From positions 1-49,981 of IMG/VR virus record IMGVR_UViG_3300044846_005435: a DNA stretch of 49,981 bases, one strand, 5' to 3'. Origin of the DNA: a virus. The notes under the pieces are model-generated. The model was not told where the DNA came from, did not search any database, and was given only the letters and a program-made list of their open reading frames with translations. Shown here in pieces: positions 40,095-47,699 of this stretch; the stretch's first letter is position 1, and each line of letters starts with the position of its first letter. Position numbers and translations under genes: made by a program.

Positions 40095-40892
40095 TTATTT
40101 GACGTACTCTTCGAGAGATCTCTCAAGTTGGTCAGTGTTCTCAAGTTCTGACGATGATTCGTCATAATAGTTTTGGTAGCGGTCTTCAAGAATCGCGGCA
40201 GCCTTACCGTGGCCGATTCTATCAAGTAGTCTAATTGCAAACCAGTCGGCTTCTCTTTCTTGACGTTCGTCATATTGAGAGGCTCCTCTATCAGATTCGC
40301 CATGTAATAATACTGAATGCGCAATTTCGTGAGCCTCAATTGCAAGCAAATGGTCTTCTCCTAAATTTTGAGATTTTACCTGCTCACCATCAATAAAGAT
40401 AGTCTTTGACTTAAGATCAGCAAACGCGGTTCCTAGTGAATCAAAGATTCCAGAAACTTTATCGTAAAGCTCATCATTTGAAAAAACCACAAGCACTGTC
40501 CAGGCCGGATCAATTTCGCTTGCCCAAACTGAGTCTTCTAAACTTTCAGTTAAGTTATATTTCTTCATCTTTGATGCTCTTTGACCAGTTAAGTCCCTCC
40601 ATAGTTCCCTAACGTCAGGTTGAGCTAATGTATCAGCTTGTACCATGGAATAGAATTGATTATCTGAGTTCTGCATCATTGCAAACCATTCTTCGAGAGT
40701 TGGTTTCTTTGATAGAGCATCAATTCTTGGCTTTAACCTTCTAAACATTGGGAAAAGTTCAGTTTCGTACTTATCACCTGTGTGTGGGTTTCTTCCAAAT
40801 TTACGGTTAATATCTAAGTCAGAGATCTGTTTAAGAGGTCTTGGCGTATGATTTTCTGTTAACCATTCACTATATTTTAAAAATACTGTCAT
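40095..40892 (-). CDS. Tagged zinc metalloprotease (IrrE/ImmA-like)
   Basis: This 265-residue protein begins MTVFLKYSEWLTEN, with tag cleavage LTE before Asn14. The active site is EAHEIAHSVLLHG: His188, Glu189 and His192, followed by EREADWFAIRLL in which Glu214 can be the third ligand. This HExxH plus E-x-D-x-F-A layout is that of M78/IrrE-ImmA-type proteases, which cleave repressors. I infer a head-packaged protease delivered with the DNA to cut a host regulator or defence protein. The target is unknown. Late promoter directly upstream, with the start about eight bases from the element. Confidence 0.85.
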   Translation of the reverse strand: MTVFLKYSEWLTENHTPRPLKQISDLDINRKFGRNPHTGDKYETELFPMFRRLKPRIDALSKKPTLEEWFAMMQNSDNQFYSMVQADTLAQPDVRELWRDLTGQRASKMKKYNLTESLEDSVWASEIDPAWTVLVVFSNDELYDKVSGIFDSLGTAFADLKSKTIFIDGEQVKSQNLGEDHLLAIEAHEIAHSVLLHGESDRGASQYDERQEREADWFAIRLLDRIGHGKAAAILEDRYQNYYDESSSELENTDQLERSLEEYVK

Positions 40893-40898
40893 TGCTTA

Positions 40899-40909
40899 GT
40901 TATTTATTC
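40899..40909 (-). promoter_or_regulatory. Late promoter element
   Basis: GAATAAATAAC on the minus strand, only six bases from the ATG at 40892. It is back to back with the plus-strand late element at 40918-40927. Confidence 0.65.
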
Positions 40910-40917
40910 GAGTATAA

Positions 40918-40927
40918 GATAAATAAC
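40918..40927 (+). promoter_or_regulatory. Late promoter element
   Basis: GATAAATAAC, 16 bases before the ATG at 40944. Confidence 0.62.
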
Positions 40928-40943
40928 AAAAAAATCATAGACA

Positions 40944-41402
40944 ATGATTCATAAATACAAACAATGGCTTGAAGAATCAGAAAAGATGGAAGCTGCTGAT
41001 ACAGCAACTACTGAAACTCCAGCGACTGATGTTCCAGCTACTGAAACCCCTGCTGAAACCCCAGCAGCTATTGAGACACCTGCTGAGGAAACTCCAGCAA
41101 CTGAGACTCCAGCCGAAGACGCTTCAGCTGAATCTGAAATTGAACAATTTCACACATTAGATACAACTAGAAGAGATGCGATTAAGGCCTTCAAGCAGAA
41201 ACAAGAAGAATTCTTGGAAATTCCTGATGACATTCGTAAGAATCCAGTTGAGGAAGCTGATAAAACCAAGGTTGAAACTTTAAAAACTGAGCTTATTACA
41301 CTTAATCAAACAATGAAAGATGCGATTAAAGCATGGGACTCATTTAACTCTAAGGCACTAGGCCTTGAAGAAGACGAAGATTCTGAAGAGGTAGAACCAT
41401 AA
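40944..41402 (+). CDS. Tagged internal protein with ATETPAE repeats
   Basis: This 152-residue late protein begins MIHKYKQWLEESEK with a tag site LEE before Ser12. Residues ~16-60 are a repetitive Ala/Thr/Glu/Pro stretch (ATETPAET units), probably disordered. The remainder is an acidic helical region with Lys. Low-complexity acidic, proline-rich internal proteins are typical of T4-type head cores. No enzyme motif. Confidence 0.75.
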   Translation: MIHKYKQWLEESEKMEAADTATTETPATDVPATETPAETPAAIETPAEETPATETPAEDASAESEIEQFHTLDTTRRDAIKAFKQKQEEFLEIPDDIRKNPVEEADKTKVETLKTELITLNQTMKDAIKAWDSFNSKALGLEEDEDSEEVEP

Positions 41403-41424
41403 AAACCTTAAATACATTAACTAA

Positions 41425-42252
41425 ATGGTATACTTATTAGAATATAGCGACTGGGTTGCACAACGTGAACAGGAACTCAATGAAGATTGGGGTCTTGGAG
41501 ATTGGGTGCATTTAGGTGCAGATGTGCTTAGTGCGGTCGCTGATTCAGTTGTTCCAGGTTCAGGAATGATACTTGACTTAATTCACTCAATTAGTTATTG
41601 GGTTCAGTCAGGCTTAACACAAAACCCAGTTGAAAAACTTTCTCTAGATTTACAGGGAGTTGTCACGCTTGGCTCGGTTGTTGCAATTGGTGCTTTTCAA
41701 ACGGCAGCTATCTCGTTTAAATTAGAAATTAAAGCCATAATTGAGGCCTTTAAGAAGGGTGCTAATCCAGCAACAATTAGTCTTGCTAAAAAGTCGGCAA
41801 CTGCTGCAGCCAGTCATGCTCAAACAATCCTAAACTTAATTACGAGCATTTCTAAGTGGGTAGGCAGTCAACTTGCAAAACTTAAAAATTCAGCACTAGG
41901 CACTTGGTTAATCGAGCACTTTGGGTCTTTCACCGCAGGCGTCAATAAGGTCCTTAACTTCTTAGCTGTGCAAGTACCAGCATCAATCAGACAGTTTCTA
42001 GCTCTATTGGCTAAATTAAATCCAGCTAAAATTGGAGCACAGGCAGCCAGCGGAGAAGCTAGCGAACTTGCTTTAAAACAAGTAGCAAAGACCTATGCAG
42101 CAAACAAGGGCGCAAGCACAGCAGTTAATGCGATTGCACAAACTACTCAGAAAACTAATCAACAAATAGCTGCAGTGCAACAGAAAAAACCGGCAGCTCA
42201 ACCAATTGCTAGCGCACAACCTGCTAAACCTGTAGCTAAACCAATCGTATAA
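41425..42252 (+). CDS. Tagged late protein with hydrophobic amphipathic domain (pore candidate)
   Basis: This 275-residue protein starts MVYLLEYSDWVAQREQELNE with a tag site LNE before Asp21. Residues ~28-105 are Gly/Val/Ala-rich and amphipathic (VHLGADVLSAVADSVVPGSG), resembling pre-toxin or colicin-like leader domains. The rest is Ala/Lys-rich with an Ala/Gln/Pro-rich tail. It could insert into membranes after injection. The general build is like that of the 792-residue protein at 14965. No catalytic residues recognised. Confidence 0.72.
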   Translation: MVYLLEYSDWVAQREQELNEDWGLGDWVHLGADVLSAVADSVVPGSGMILDLIHSISYWVQSGLTQNPVEKLSLDLQGVVTLGSVVAIGAFQTAAISFKLEIKAIIEAFKKGANPATISLAKKSATAAASHAQTILNLITSISKWVGSQLAKLKNSALGTWLIEHFGSFTAGVNKVLNFLAVQVPASIRQFLALLAKLNPAKIGAQAASGEASELALKQVAKTYAANKGASTAVNAIAQTTQKTNQQIAAVQQKKPAAQPIASAQPAKPVAKPIV

Positions 42253-42253
42253 C

Positions 42254-42538
42254 ATGGCTGAAAATCAAAACCAACTTGCAGGATTCACTGATACATTTTT
42301 ATCTAAATTAAAGGAACAATCCTTTACTATTCTTATTATGGTTGGAGTAATTTACTATCAAGGAAGAATGATGGAAGAGCGCGTTGCCTATTGGCAAAAA
42401 CTATACGAAGAAAAGGAAGCCTATATTGAACAGACAACTATTGCGGATAAACAGATTATGTTAGACCGAATAAAATATTTACAAGATCAAAGAGATAAGT
42501 ACGTTGATGATGCAATTAACGAATTAATAAAGAAATAA
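42254..42538 (+). CDS. Single-pass membrane coiled-coil protein (i-spanin-like candidate)
   Basis: This 94-residue protein has one membrane helix (about residues 23-37, SFTILIMVGVIYYQG) and then a long charged helix with heptad spacing (about 40-94). N-in topology with a periplasmic coiled coil matches an i-spanin such as Rz, but no partner o-spanin is obvious next to it. It follows the tagged protein by one base and is followed by a structured RNA region and terminator. Confidence 0.68.
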   Translation: MAENQNQLAGFTDTFLSKLKEQSFTILIMVGVIYYQGRMMEERVAYWQKLYEEKEAYIEQTTIADKQIMLDRIKYLQDQRDKYVDDAINELIKK

Positions 42539-42573
42539 CACGGCTTAGGACCGTGACAGTTACGCAAGTAACT
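42539..42573 (+). other. Two consecutive RNA hairpins
   Basis: CACGG / CCGTG (42539-42555) with a seven-base loop, then AGTTAC / GTAACT (42558-42573) closed by a GCAA tetraloop, precede the terminator. The GNRA-type loop and tight packing suggest a structured 3' end or small RNA. No known riboswitch family recognised. Confidence 0.45.
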
Positions 42574-42615
42574 AAAAATCCGAACGAAGTATCGCTACCA
42601 AGTTCGGATTTTTTT
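42574..42615 (+). terminator. Rho-independent terminator with long stem
   Basis: The stem AAAAATCCGAAC pairs with GTTCGGATTTTT around a 16-base loop and is followed by Ts. It ends the late plus-strand unit 40944-42538. No gene was seen in 42616-42705. Confidence 0.88.
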
Positions 42616-42705
42616 ATGTGATCTAGGACGATCTATTTTTTAAGTTAGGTTACTATTGATTGACTGATTAAAGTGTGGCCAGTGTGATCTAATAAGTGGC
42701 TCTAA

Positions 42706-43359
42706 TTATTTAATTGTGAACTTATATCCTGTTAATTTCTCAACTGCTTCTTTCTTAACTTGCCATTTATCAAGGCCGATTGGTTTGTCTGGTGTATTAT
42801 TAAAAATATAGGCTTCCCAATGCTTGGTCTTCTTAACGAAGATAACTTTCCAGCACTTAGTTGGAACTGACGTGGTTCCGATTTTCTTAGAAACTCCAAC
42901 TGAACCACACCATACCATTACTGAATCAAATTCAGTTGCTAGAGTGCGAGTTCTTACCTCAAGTTTTTTCCAGTCTCCAGCGTTTAATGAATGATATTGT
43001 GGAGTCATGTTTGAGAAATAGAAGCACTCCTTTTGCAATTCAGCACTACACTGATTGTCAGCAGCTGGACACATGTGACCACGGTCAGTGCCTGAACCAA
43101 CATAATCTTTCATAAGGTTAGTTTCAGCCGGTAACAATGGATCTGGCGCAAACTCGTCCTTACGTGCAACTTTTGATTCTGGGCAAACAAGACGGGCTTT
43201 AGTGTCCCACCATTCAACCTTTACTGGATAGTGTAATTCTTTGCTATAATAAGTGGTATAGCCTTTGTGTTCCAACTTAACAGCAGTTGGCGCTGGAGCA
43301 AAGCTTAGACTGATTAGGATCAAGACTAGTGCTACTAAAGAGATTTTAAAAGTTTTCAT
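42706..43359 (-). CDS. Secreted DNA/RNA non-specific endonuclease (NucA/EndoG family)
   Basis: This 217-residue protein has a clear signal peptide (residues 1-20, hydrophobic LVALVLILISLSF). The active site is TDRGHMCPAAD with His95. Asn117 in FSNMTP, with Asn126 and Glu134 in the next segment, completes the metal site of the beta-beta-alpha-metal family. It should cut DNA and RNA in the periplasm or outside the cell. The late promoter and secretion suggest attack on incoming foreign DNA or on DNA released at lysis. It is not tagged for the head. Confidence 0.92.
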   Translation of the reverse strand: MKTFKISLVALVLILISLSFAPAPTAVKLEHKGYTTYYSKELHYPVKVEWWDTKARLVCPESKVARKDEFAPDPLLPAETNLMKDYVGSGTDRGHMCPAADNQCSAELQKECFYFSNMTPQYHSLNAGDWKKLEVRTRTLATEFDSVMVWCGSVGVSKKIGTTSVPTKCWKVIFVKKTKHWEAYIFNNTPDKPIGLDKWQVKKEAVEKLTGYKFTIK

Positions 43360-43364
43360 ATTTT

Positions 43365-43375
43365 TTATTTATTTT
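43365..43375 (-). promoter_or_regulatory. Late promoter element
   Basis: AAATAAATAAA on the minus strand, five bases from the ATG at 43359. The final base differs from the usual C/T. Confidence 0.5.
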
Positions 43376-43396
43376 TGTAATAAGTATCGGAAAGAT

Positions 43397-43404
43397 AGTA
43401 TAAT
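43397..43404 (+). promoter_or_regulatory. Early promoter -10 (leaderless CAP gene)
   Basis: AGTATAAT ends exactly six bases before the ATG at 43411. Divergent from the late promoter of the nuclease. Confidence 0.65.
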
Positions 43405-43410
43405 AACTAT

Positions 43411-43944
43411 ATGAAAAAGTTAATCACAATCATCATTTTAGCCTTGACAATCGGAGCCCAAGCTCAGGATGTAGCTGACAAGCTCTATTTGAAATTGGTT
43501 AATGAGTATCGTGCAAAAAATGGATTAGCGGCAGTCCAATACGATGCTACTCTAGATTCTGCCTCTGCTCTACACGCTGACTGGATGTTCAGAGCCAATG
43601 AGTTAACTCATGTTGAGATACCCAAACCAGGTTTACCAATTTACGGAGTACTTGATAATTCTAGGTTGACCAGAGTTGACTCTACTTGGACTAACCGGTT
43701 TGACGTACAGCGAGTTAGAGAAAACGCAGTTAATTATCAAGTAACTGGTTACTATCGTCCAGCTTTTACGGTTGAGCAAGTAATCAAGGAAATGTTTGCA
43801 AGTTGGATCTATTCTCCAGCCCACAGAGCAGCAATACTTGACCCAACTGTAACTCACACAGGTTTTGGAATTAGAGTTGAGGACTTGGATTCAGCAAAGG
43901 AAACTAGGGGATATGCATGCAGCTTATTTGCAGTAAAAAATTAA
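43411..43944 (+). CDS. Secreted CAP (SCP/PR-1-like) domain protein
   Basis: This 177-residue protein has a signal peptide (residues 1-18, cut near AQA). The CAP fold follows: LVNEYRAKNGLAAVQYD at the N-terminus, LHADWMF (His55), LTHVE (His67), RENA (Glu104) and SPAHRAAIL (His138). The His/Glu tetrad of CAP proteins appears present. The biochemical role of bacterial CAP proteins is poorly known; peptidase-like or lipid-binding functions have been proposed. It has an early-type promoter and no Shine-Dalgarno, so it acts in the envelope early. It may be a surface-modifying or exclusion factor. Confidence 0.87.
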   Translation: MKKLITIIILALTIGAQAQDVADKLYLKLVNEYRAKNGLAAVQYDATLDSASALHADWMFRANELTHVEIPKPGLPIYGVLDNSRLTRVDSTWTNRFDVQRVRENAVNYQVTGYYRPAFTVEQVIKEMFASWIYSPAHRAAILDPTVTHTGFGIRVEDLDSAKETRGYACSLFAVKN

Positions 43945-43965
43945 TATTCGCCCACATCACATAAA

Positions 43966-43989
43966 AAAAGCCGGAGAGATCCGGCTTTT
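43966..43989. terminator. Bidirectional rho-independent terminator
   Basis: AAAAGCCGG / CCGGCTTTT with loop AGAGAT, between the CAP gene and the end of the minus-strand tagged gene. Confidence 0.92.
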
Positions 43990-44008
43990 CTAATTTAGTT
44001 AGTATTGA

Positions 44009-45616
44009 TTAAAATTCTGGGCACTTCATCTTATTGCCGATATTTCCAATTTTAGGCGCTGAACTGTGGAATCCTCCAAATCTAAGAGTTGGTGGGGTTA
44101 TTGTAATACTTTCGCCTATCCAGTTCATGTATACTTTCCAAGTTCCGCTCGCGGTTGCAGTGGCAGCCGGTGGAAGCTTTTTGTCTGGAGATACAGTAAA
44201 TGTAAGTTCCATAAAAGCAATTGAGAAACGATAAGGGCCGTATGTCTTATTGTATTCCTCTGTTCTGGCGCCAGGCGTTCCGTATTTAGCAGAGTTTGCC
44301 TTGTCCGCATCAGTCCATTCAGGACCTTGATTTGGATTTGCTTTATTACGAGTAGGGTCAATAGCTGGTGCAACAGTAACTCCATTTGCAGTTAGAGCAG
44401 CGGCTAAGGTTTTATTAATTGCAGCTAAACGGTCAGTTGCCAAGGCTGGATTACCAGTACCGGTTGCTGACGTATAATTAGTTCCAACTTTACTTGTACC
44501 TGAATAACCCCAAGTTTTAATACCAGTGATTGTACCACCAGCTGTCTTAACTGCATCAACCGCAGCTTTAACCACTTCATTAAGCTCAGTACTTGCTTGT
44601 GGAGTAACAGTAATACCATTATCTGGAAAAAGGCTTTGGCCTTTCTTCGAGTTTAGGTCATCATCACTCTTTGGAGCACCTGGATAAGAAACTGTGATTG
44701 GCTTTGGAAGTTCAGGAGTTGGAGCCTCAGTAACCGTAACTTTAATCTCTTCTGCTTTTGGTGCAATATAAAGGTCAGCCGCAATTGAGATGGCCTTCAC
44801 CATGTCAACTTCCTTGTGTTTTAGGACGTATGCATCAGCTTTCGCCTGAATTGTATTTAGGATTTCAAGTTTCTGAGCATTGCTTAAGCTTATACCACTT
44901 TTCCAAAAATCATTACTCTTAGCTGGGTCAGCTTGGTAAGCTTTTAGGGTTTGATAAGAAGAGGCTGGGTCCTTTGCAAGTTCAGGGGTACCATAGTATC
45001 CAATTTTCCAAGCCTTTAACATATTAACCAGTTTTGGATTTGGAGTTTCTGATGTGATTCCAGCAATAACGTCAACTTCTTTGCCGTCAATTGAGGTTGT
45101 TCCATCTATTAGATTTAGCGGTAGGATTGCTCCCAACACTTCTCTACGTTTAGGTAAGAAACCTTTTTGCTGGTCTACTTTAAGACCTGCAACCGCAGCC
45201 TTAAGACCTTCGATCTTAGCAGGGTCAACTCCAAGCTTTGCACCATTTGCAATGATTGAGTCAGCTACTTTATAGAAGGTGCCAAGCGTTGTTCCCATTG
45301 TAACATTTGAACTTGAACCTGCCCAGTAGTATGCTGATTTTAGCGAGGCCATTTGGTCAGCTCTGCGTTCAGAACCCTTTTTAAGTAGGCTCTTGAAAAG
45401 ATTAAGGTCAGCACCTCCACGTTTCCACCATTCCATTGTTGTAGCATAGGCTGGATGAGCCTTTACCTCTGGTGAGTCAACTGCCATTGCAGCCTCTATC
45501 AGCTTGGCACGGTCGCCGGCTTTATAAAGAGCATTGACATCAACACCATCAGCCTCAGCAATGAGTAGGTTCTCGTTGAGCCAACTTGCATAAGATTTGA
45601 TAATTGAATTCTTCAT
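44009..45616 (-). CDS. Tagged internal protein with OmpA-like C-terminal domain
   Basis: This 535-residue late protein begins MKNSIIKSYASWLNENLLI with two possible cleavage sites: LNE before Asn16 and, a few residues later, LIAE before Ala. Residues ~20-290 are helical. Residues ~320-470 resemble an OmpA-type peptidoglycan-binding domain (SLFPDNGITVTPQASTELNE, and ATDRLAAINKTLAAALTANG for the NXXL/R region). It would let an injected protein grip the cell wall. The OmpA match is moderate. A TATAAATA late promoter is 24 bases upstream. Confidence 0.75.
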   Translation of the reverse strand: MKNSIIKSYASWLNENLLIAEADGVDVNALYKAGDRAKLIEAAMAVDSPEVKAHPAYATTMEWWKRGGADLNLFKSLLKKGSERRADQMASLKSAYYWAGSSSNVTMGTTLGTFYKVADSIIANGAKLGVDPAKIEGLKAAVAGLKVDQQKGFLPKRREVLGAILPLNLIDGTTSIDGKEVDVIAGITSETPNPKLVNMLKAWKIGYYGTPELAKDPASSYQTLKAYQADPAKSNDFWKSGISLSNAQKLEILNTIQAKADAYVLKHKEVDMVKAISIAADLYIAPKAEEIKVTVTEAPTPELPKPITVSYPGAPKSDDDLNSKKGQSLFPDNGITVTPQASTELNEVVKAAVDAVKTAGGTITGIKTWGYSGTSKVGTNYTSATGTGNPALATDRLAAINKTLAAALTANGVTVAPAIDPTRNKANPNQGPEWTDADKANSAKYGTPGARTEEYNKTYGPYRFSIAFMELTFTVSPDKKLPPAATATASGTWKVYMNWIGESITITPPTLRFGGFHSSAPKIGNIGNKMKCPEF

Positions 45617-45640
45617 GTATTAGTTTTTATATTTTATCTA

Positions 45641-45650
45641 GTTATTTATA
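45641..45650 (-). promoter_or_regulatory. Late promoter element, exact T4-type match
   Basis: TATAAATAAC on the minus strand contains TATAAATA, the T4 late consensus itself, 24 bases before the ATG at 45616. Confidence 0.7.
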
Positions 45651-45669
45651 CTTCGGGATTACTCTAGGT

Positions 45670-45993
45670 TTACCAGCGCTCAACGATTAGGGCGTATTCT
45701 AACCAGCCTAGATCGTCGACTGCCTGTTCATACCACCATTCCAGTTTTCGGCTGTATTCTGCGTCTTCTTCAGGCTCTTCCAAATTGAGCCACTTGTCCC
45801 TAAGGGCAACAGTGCGGCTCTTTAGGGTTTCGATTGCAGCCTGGATCCCAGGATCCTCTCCCCATTCCTCAATCATTGAACCCCAACGGTCCTCAAAATC
45901 AAGTTCACCAAGCCCTAGTGCATGCAGTTCCTTGTCATCGTCCGAAACCTCTGTAACGAGCCAGTCCTGAAAGTTACTTGTTTTGTGAGTCAT
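45670..45993 (-). CDS. Tagged small internal protein, LGLG family
   Basis: This 107-residue acidic protein begins MTHKTSNFQDWLVTEVSD with tag site VTE. KELHALGLGELDFEDRWGSM follows directly and shares an ELxxLGLG motif with the proteins at 46433, 47238 and 47700. It is Trp-rich and helical. Late promoter 25 bases upstream. Function unknown. Confidence 0.75.
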   Translation of the reverse strand: MTHKTSNFQDWLVTEVSDDDKELHALGLGELDFEDRWGSMIEEWGEDPGIQAAIETLKSRTVALRDKWLNLEEPEEDAEYSRKLEWWYEQAVDDLGWLEYALIVERW

Positions 45994-46018
45994 TATCTTA
46001 ATTATAATTTTATACAGA

Positions 46019-46030
46019 GTTATTTATTCC
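46019..46030 (-). promoter_or_regulatory. Late promoter element
   Basis: GGAATAAATAAC on the minus strand, 25 bases before the ATG at 45993. It is divergent from the early promoter at 46057. Confidence 0.62.
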
Positions 46031-46056
46031 AGATCGGCCAATTCTTCTGCAGATGC

Positions 46057-46064
46057 GGTATAAT
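46057..46064 (+). promoter_or_regulatory. Early promoter -10 element
   Basis: GGTATAAT lies 20 bases before the ATG at 46085. Confidence 0.6.
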
Positions 46065-46084
46065 AGCCTTAACATTTAAAAATT

Positions 46085-46357
46085 ATGTCTAAAATGAGAA
46101 AATCAAAAGTAACCGCAGCAACAGTTAGTACAACAGTTGCAACAACAAGCCGCAGAGGCAGTTATCAAAAATTATCAACTGAGCAAAAATTAGCGATTAT
46201 CGCTGATCGTAAGCGTCACGGTGATAATACAACAGTTGCAAATCGTATGGGTATCAAGCCTACTTACGTAAGTGCTGTAGTAACAGGTCGTAAGGCTGAC
46301 ACTAAGGTAATTAACAAGATGTACGATACAGTACGTGGTCGCAAGGCTACAGCTTAA
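46085..46357 (+). CDS. Small basic helix-turn-helix DNA-binding protein
   Basis: This 90-residue basic protein has an N-terminal Thr/Val-rich tail. A helix-turn-helix (about residues 35-68) follows, with DNTTVANRMGIKPTYVSAVV forming the two helices and GRK after it. It is probably a transcription regulator. It has its own early promoter and terminator, so it is an isolated one-gene unit between tagged late genes. The operator is unknown. Confidence 0.78.
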   Translation: MSKMRKSKVTAATVSTTVATTSRRGSYQKLSTEQKLAIIADRKRHGDNTTVANRMGIKPTYVSAVVTGRKADTKVINKMYDTVRGRKATA

Positions 46358-46377
46358 TCTGTATACTAAACCTAACC

Positions 46378-46405
46378 AAAAGGGCCCCAGCAATGAGGCC
46401 CTTTT
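46378..46405 (+). terminator. Rho-independent terminator
   Basis: AAAAGGGCC / GGCCCTTTT with a 10-base loop and T run, after the helix-turn-helix gene. Confidence 0.88.
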
Positions 46406-46417
46406 TTTGTGTGACCC

Positions 46418-46429
46418 GAATAAATAATC
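46418..46429 (+). promoter_or_regulatory. Late promoter element
   Basis: GAATAAATAATC ends only three bases before the ATG at 46433, predicting a leaderless late mRNA. Confidence 0.6.
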
Positions 46430-46432
46430 AAG

Positions 46433-47011
46433 ATGACAAAGTATGTTAAACTATTCGAGAACTGGAGCGAAGCTGACTCTGAACTTTTTGGGCTTGGACT
46501 TGGCAGCGGGCTTGACCAATGGCTTCAAGAAACCTTGAGTGAGAGACTCAACGGAATCAGTCCAGAAATATACATTGACCCGCTAACGAGCATGAACTCA
46601 GGTTGGCGAACTGTATGGGCCCTAAGGTTACCTAACACCGGGCCAATGACAAAAGGCCGAGATACTGGTGCCTATGTGATTGTTGAGGTTTTCAGTACCA
46701 CAACTCCAGAAAATAGCCAGTACGTCCACAATAAGGTCACTGAGGGTCCAGAGATTAGGGTTTGGGATAGTATTGATGGTTCAGGAGGCTCGCAACACAG
46801 GATCCTTAATTCAGGGGTTAATACCTCAGTGAGTTCAGAGCGGCAGAGGCTTGAGCACGGTACTGGGCCAATTCAGATTCCAGTAGACGAGTGTTCGTCA
46901 GCAGCTGAGGCACTGGACCTTGCAGTTCGGCATGCAACTCTACTTATCCAGACCCTACCACAGCGCAGTGCTCGGCAGCGCGAGATTGCAAGTCAGCAGG
47001 CAGAGGACTAA
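46433..47011 (+). CDS. Tagged internal protein, LGLG family
   Basis: This 192-residue protein begins MTKYVKLFENWSEADSELFG, with tag sites LFE and WSE. The LGLG motif (SELFGLGLGSG) is placed as in its relatives at 45670, 47238 and 47700. The rest is mixed alpha/beta with no enzyme motif. Its base composition is richer in G+C than the left half of the window, matching its neighbours. Converges with the small minus-strand gene by a four-base overlap. Confidence 0.75.
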   Translation: MTKYVKLFENWSEADSELFGLGLGSGLDQWLQETLSERLNGISPEIYIDPLTSMNSGWRTVWALRLPNTGPMTKGRDTGAYVIVEVFSTTTPENSQYVHNKVTEGPEIRVWDSIDGSGGSQHRILNSGVNTSVSSERQRLEHGTGPIQIPVDECSSAAEALDLAVRHATLLIQTLPQRSARQREIASQQAED

Positions 47012-47160
47012 CCTCGGCTCTGCAGCCAGTTGTCAGCCTCGGCAAGACTCCGGGTTTCAAACAGGATTACTTCACGCAGACCTGTACAGGTCCAGCACTC
47101 ATCAACCACCTGGTAAACCGGTTCGCCCGTTGAGGCCACATAGCAAGTTTGTATCCGCAT
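47008..47160 (-). CDS. Small protein with Cys pair
   Basis: This 50-residue protein is read from an ATG at 47160, preceded by an A-rich leader (TAAAAACA). A longer open frame to 47220 was rejected because of that leader. It contains DECWTCTGLREV and ends NWLQSRG. One CxxC suggests a small redox or metal-binding element. No family recognised. Nothing was seen in 47161-47237 beyond the leader. Confidence 0.62.
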   Translation of the reverse strand: MRIQTCYVASTGEPVYQVVDECWTCTGLREVILFETRSLAEADNWLQSRG

Positions 47161-47237
47161 TGTTTTTATTTTTTTAAGTATTGGCCCCGCCCAAGGGGGT
47201 TCTAGCGGCAGTGCAGGCACGCCAAAAAGTCAAGGGC

Positions 47238-47684
47238 CTAAAGTTTGGTAAGGTCAGGTAGAGCCTCGCCCGTCTCCACGAGGTACCACCGGTTGCCGTC
47301 AACAACATGGAGTACTTCAGCACCGTGTTCGCGGGCCTCACTAAAGAGGTAATCCCTAACGAGCCTTTCATTCTCGCGGTGAATCTCGCGGTCTATTGCA
47401 GCGGTTCCATAGGCACTGGTATCAAAACCTTTTACTGCACGTAGTCGGTCAGACCAGCTGTCAAGGTCAATTGGTGGAACAAAAGGCCATGAGTCAAACC
47501 AGTGCCAGTCAATAAATGTGACTGCCGTATCTACCCCAATCTCTAGTCTATCCCAATACACCTTTGCTAAAATTAATTTGATATCTGCAGTACCAAGCCC
47601 AAGCCTGGACATCTCAGTATCCTGGACAATATCCTGTACAGAACGAGACTCGAAGAGCCCATAAGATTTGATATAGTAATTCAT
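47238..47684 (-). CDS. Tagged internal protein, LGLG family (paralog 1)
   Basis: This 148-residue protein begins MNYYIKSYGLFESRSVQDIV with tag site LFE before Ser14. It is a clear paralog of the next upstream gene at 47700: both share IKSYxLFES, DxE(M/L)xxLGL, IKLI and a C-terminal (E/G)TGExLPDLxKL. The start is about five bases from a late TATAAATA element, so the mRNA is probably leaderless. Function unknown. Confidence 0.78.
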   Translation of the reverse strand: MNYYIKSYGLFESRSVQDIVQDTEMSRLGLGTADIKLILAKVYWDRLEIGVDTAVTFIDWHWFDSWPFVPPIDLDSWSDRLRAVKGFDTSAYGTAAIDREIHRENERLVRDYLFSEAREHGAEVLHVVDGNRWYLVETGEALPDLTKL

Positions 47685-47687
47685 AGA

Positions 47688-47698
47688 GTTATTTATAA
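47688..47698 (-). promoter_or_regulatory. Late promoter element, exact T4-type match
   Basis: TTATAAATAAC on the minus strand contains TATAAATA, three bases from the ATG at 47684. Confidence 0.68.
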
Positions 47699-47699
47699 T

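Noticed and set aside
40076-40345. Minus-strand open frame inside the IrrE-like protease gene
   Set aside because: It is a shadow of the protease frame, with no promoter and no motif.
47161-47220. N-terminal extension of the small Cys-pair protein
   Set aside because: The ATG at 47160 follows an A-rich leader typical of this genome; the extension is Pro-rich and unlike a folded start.
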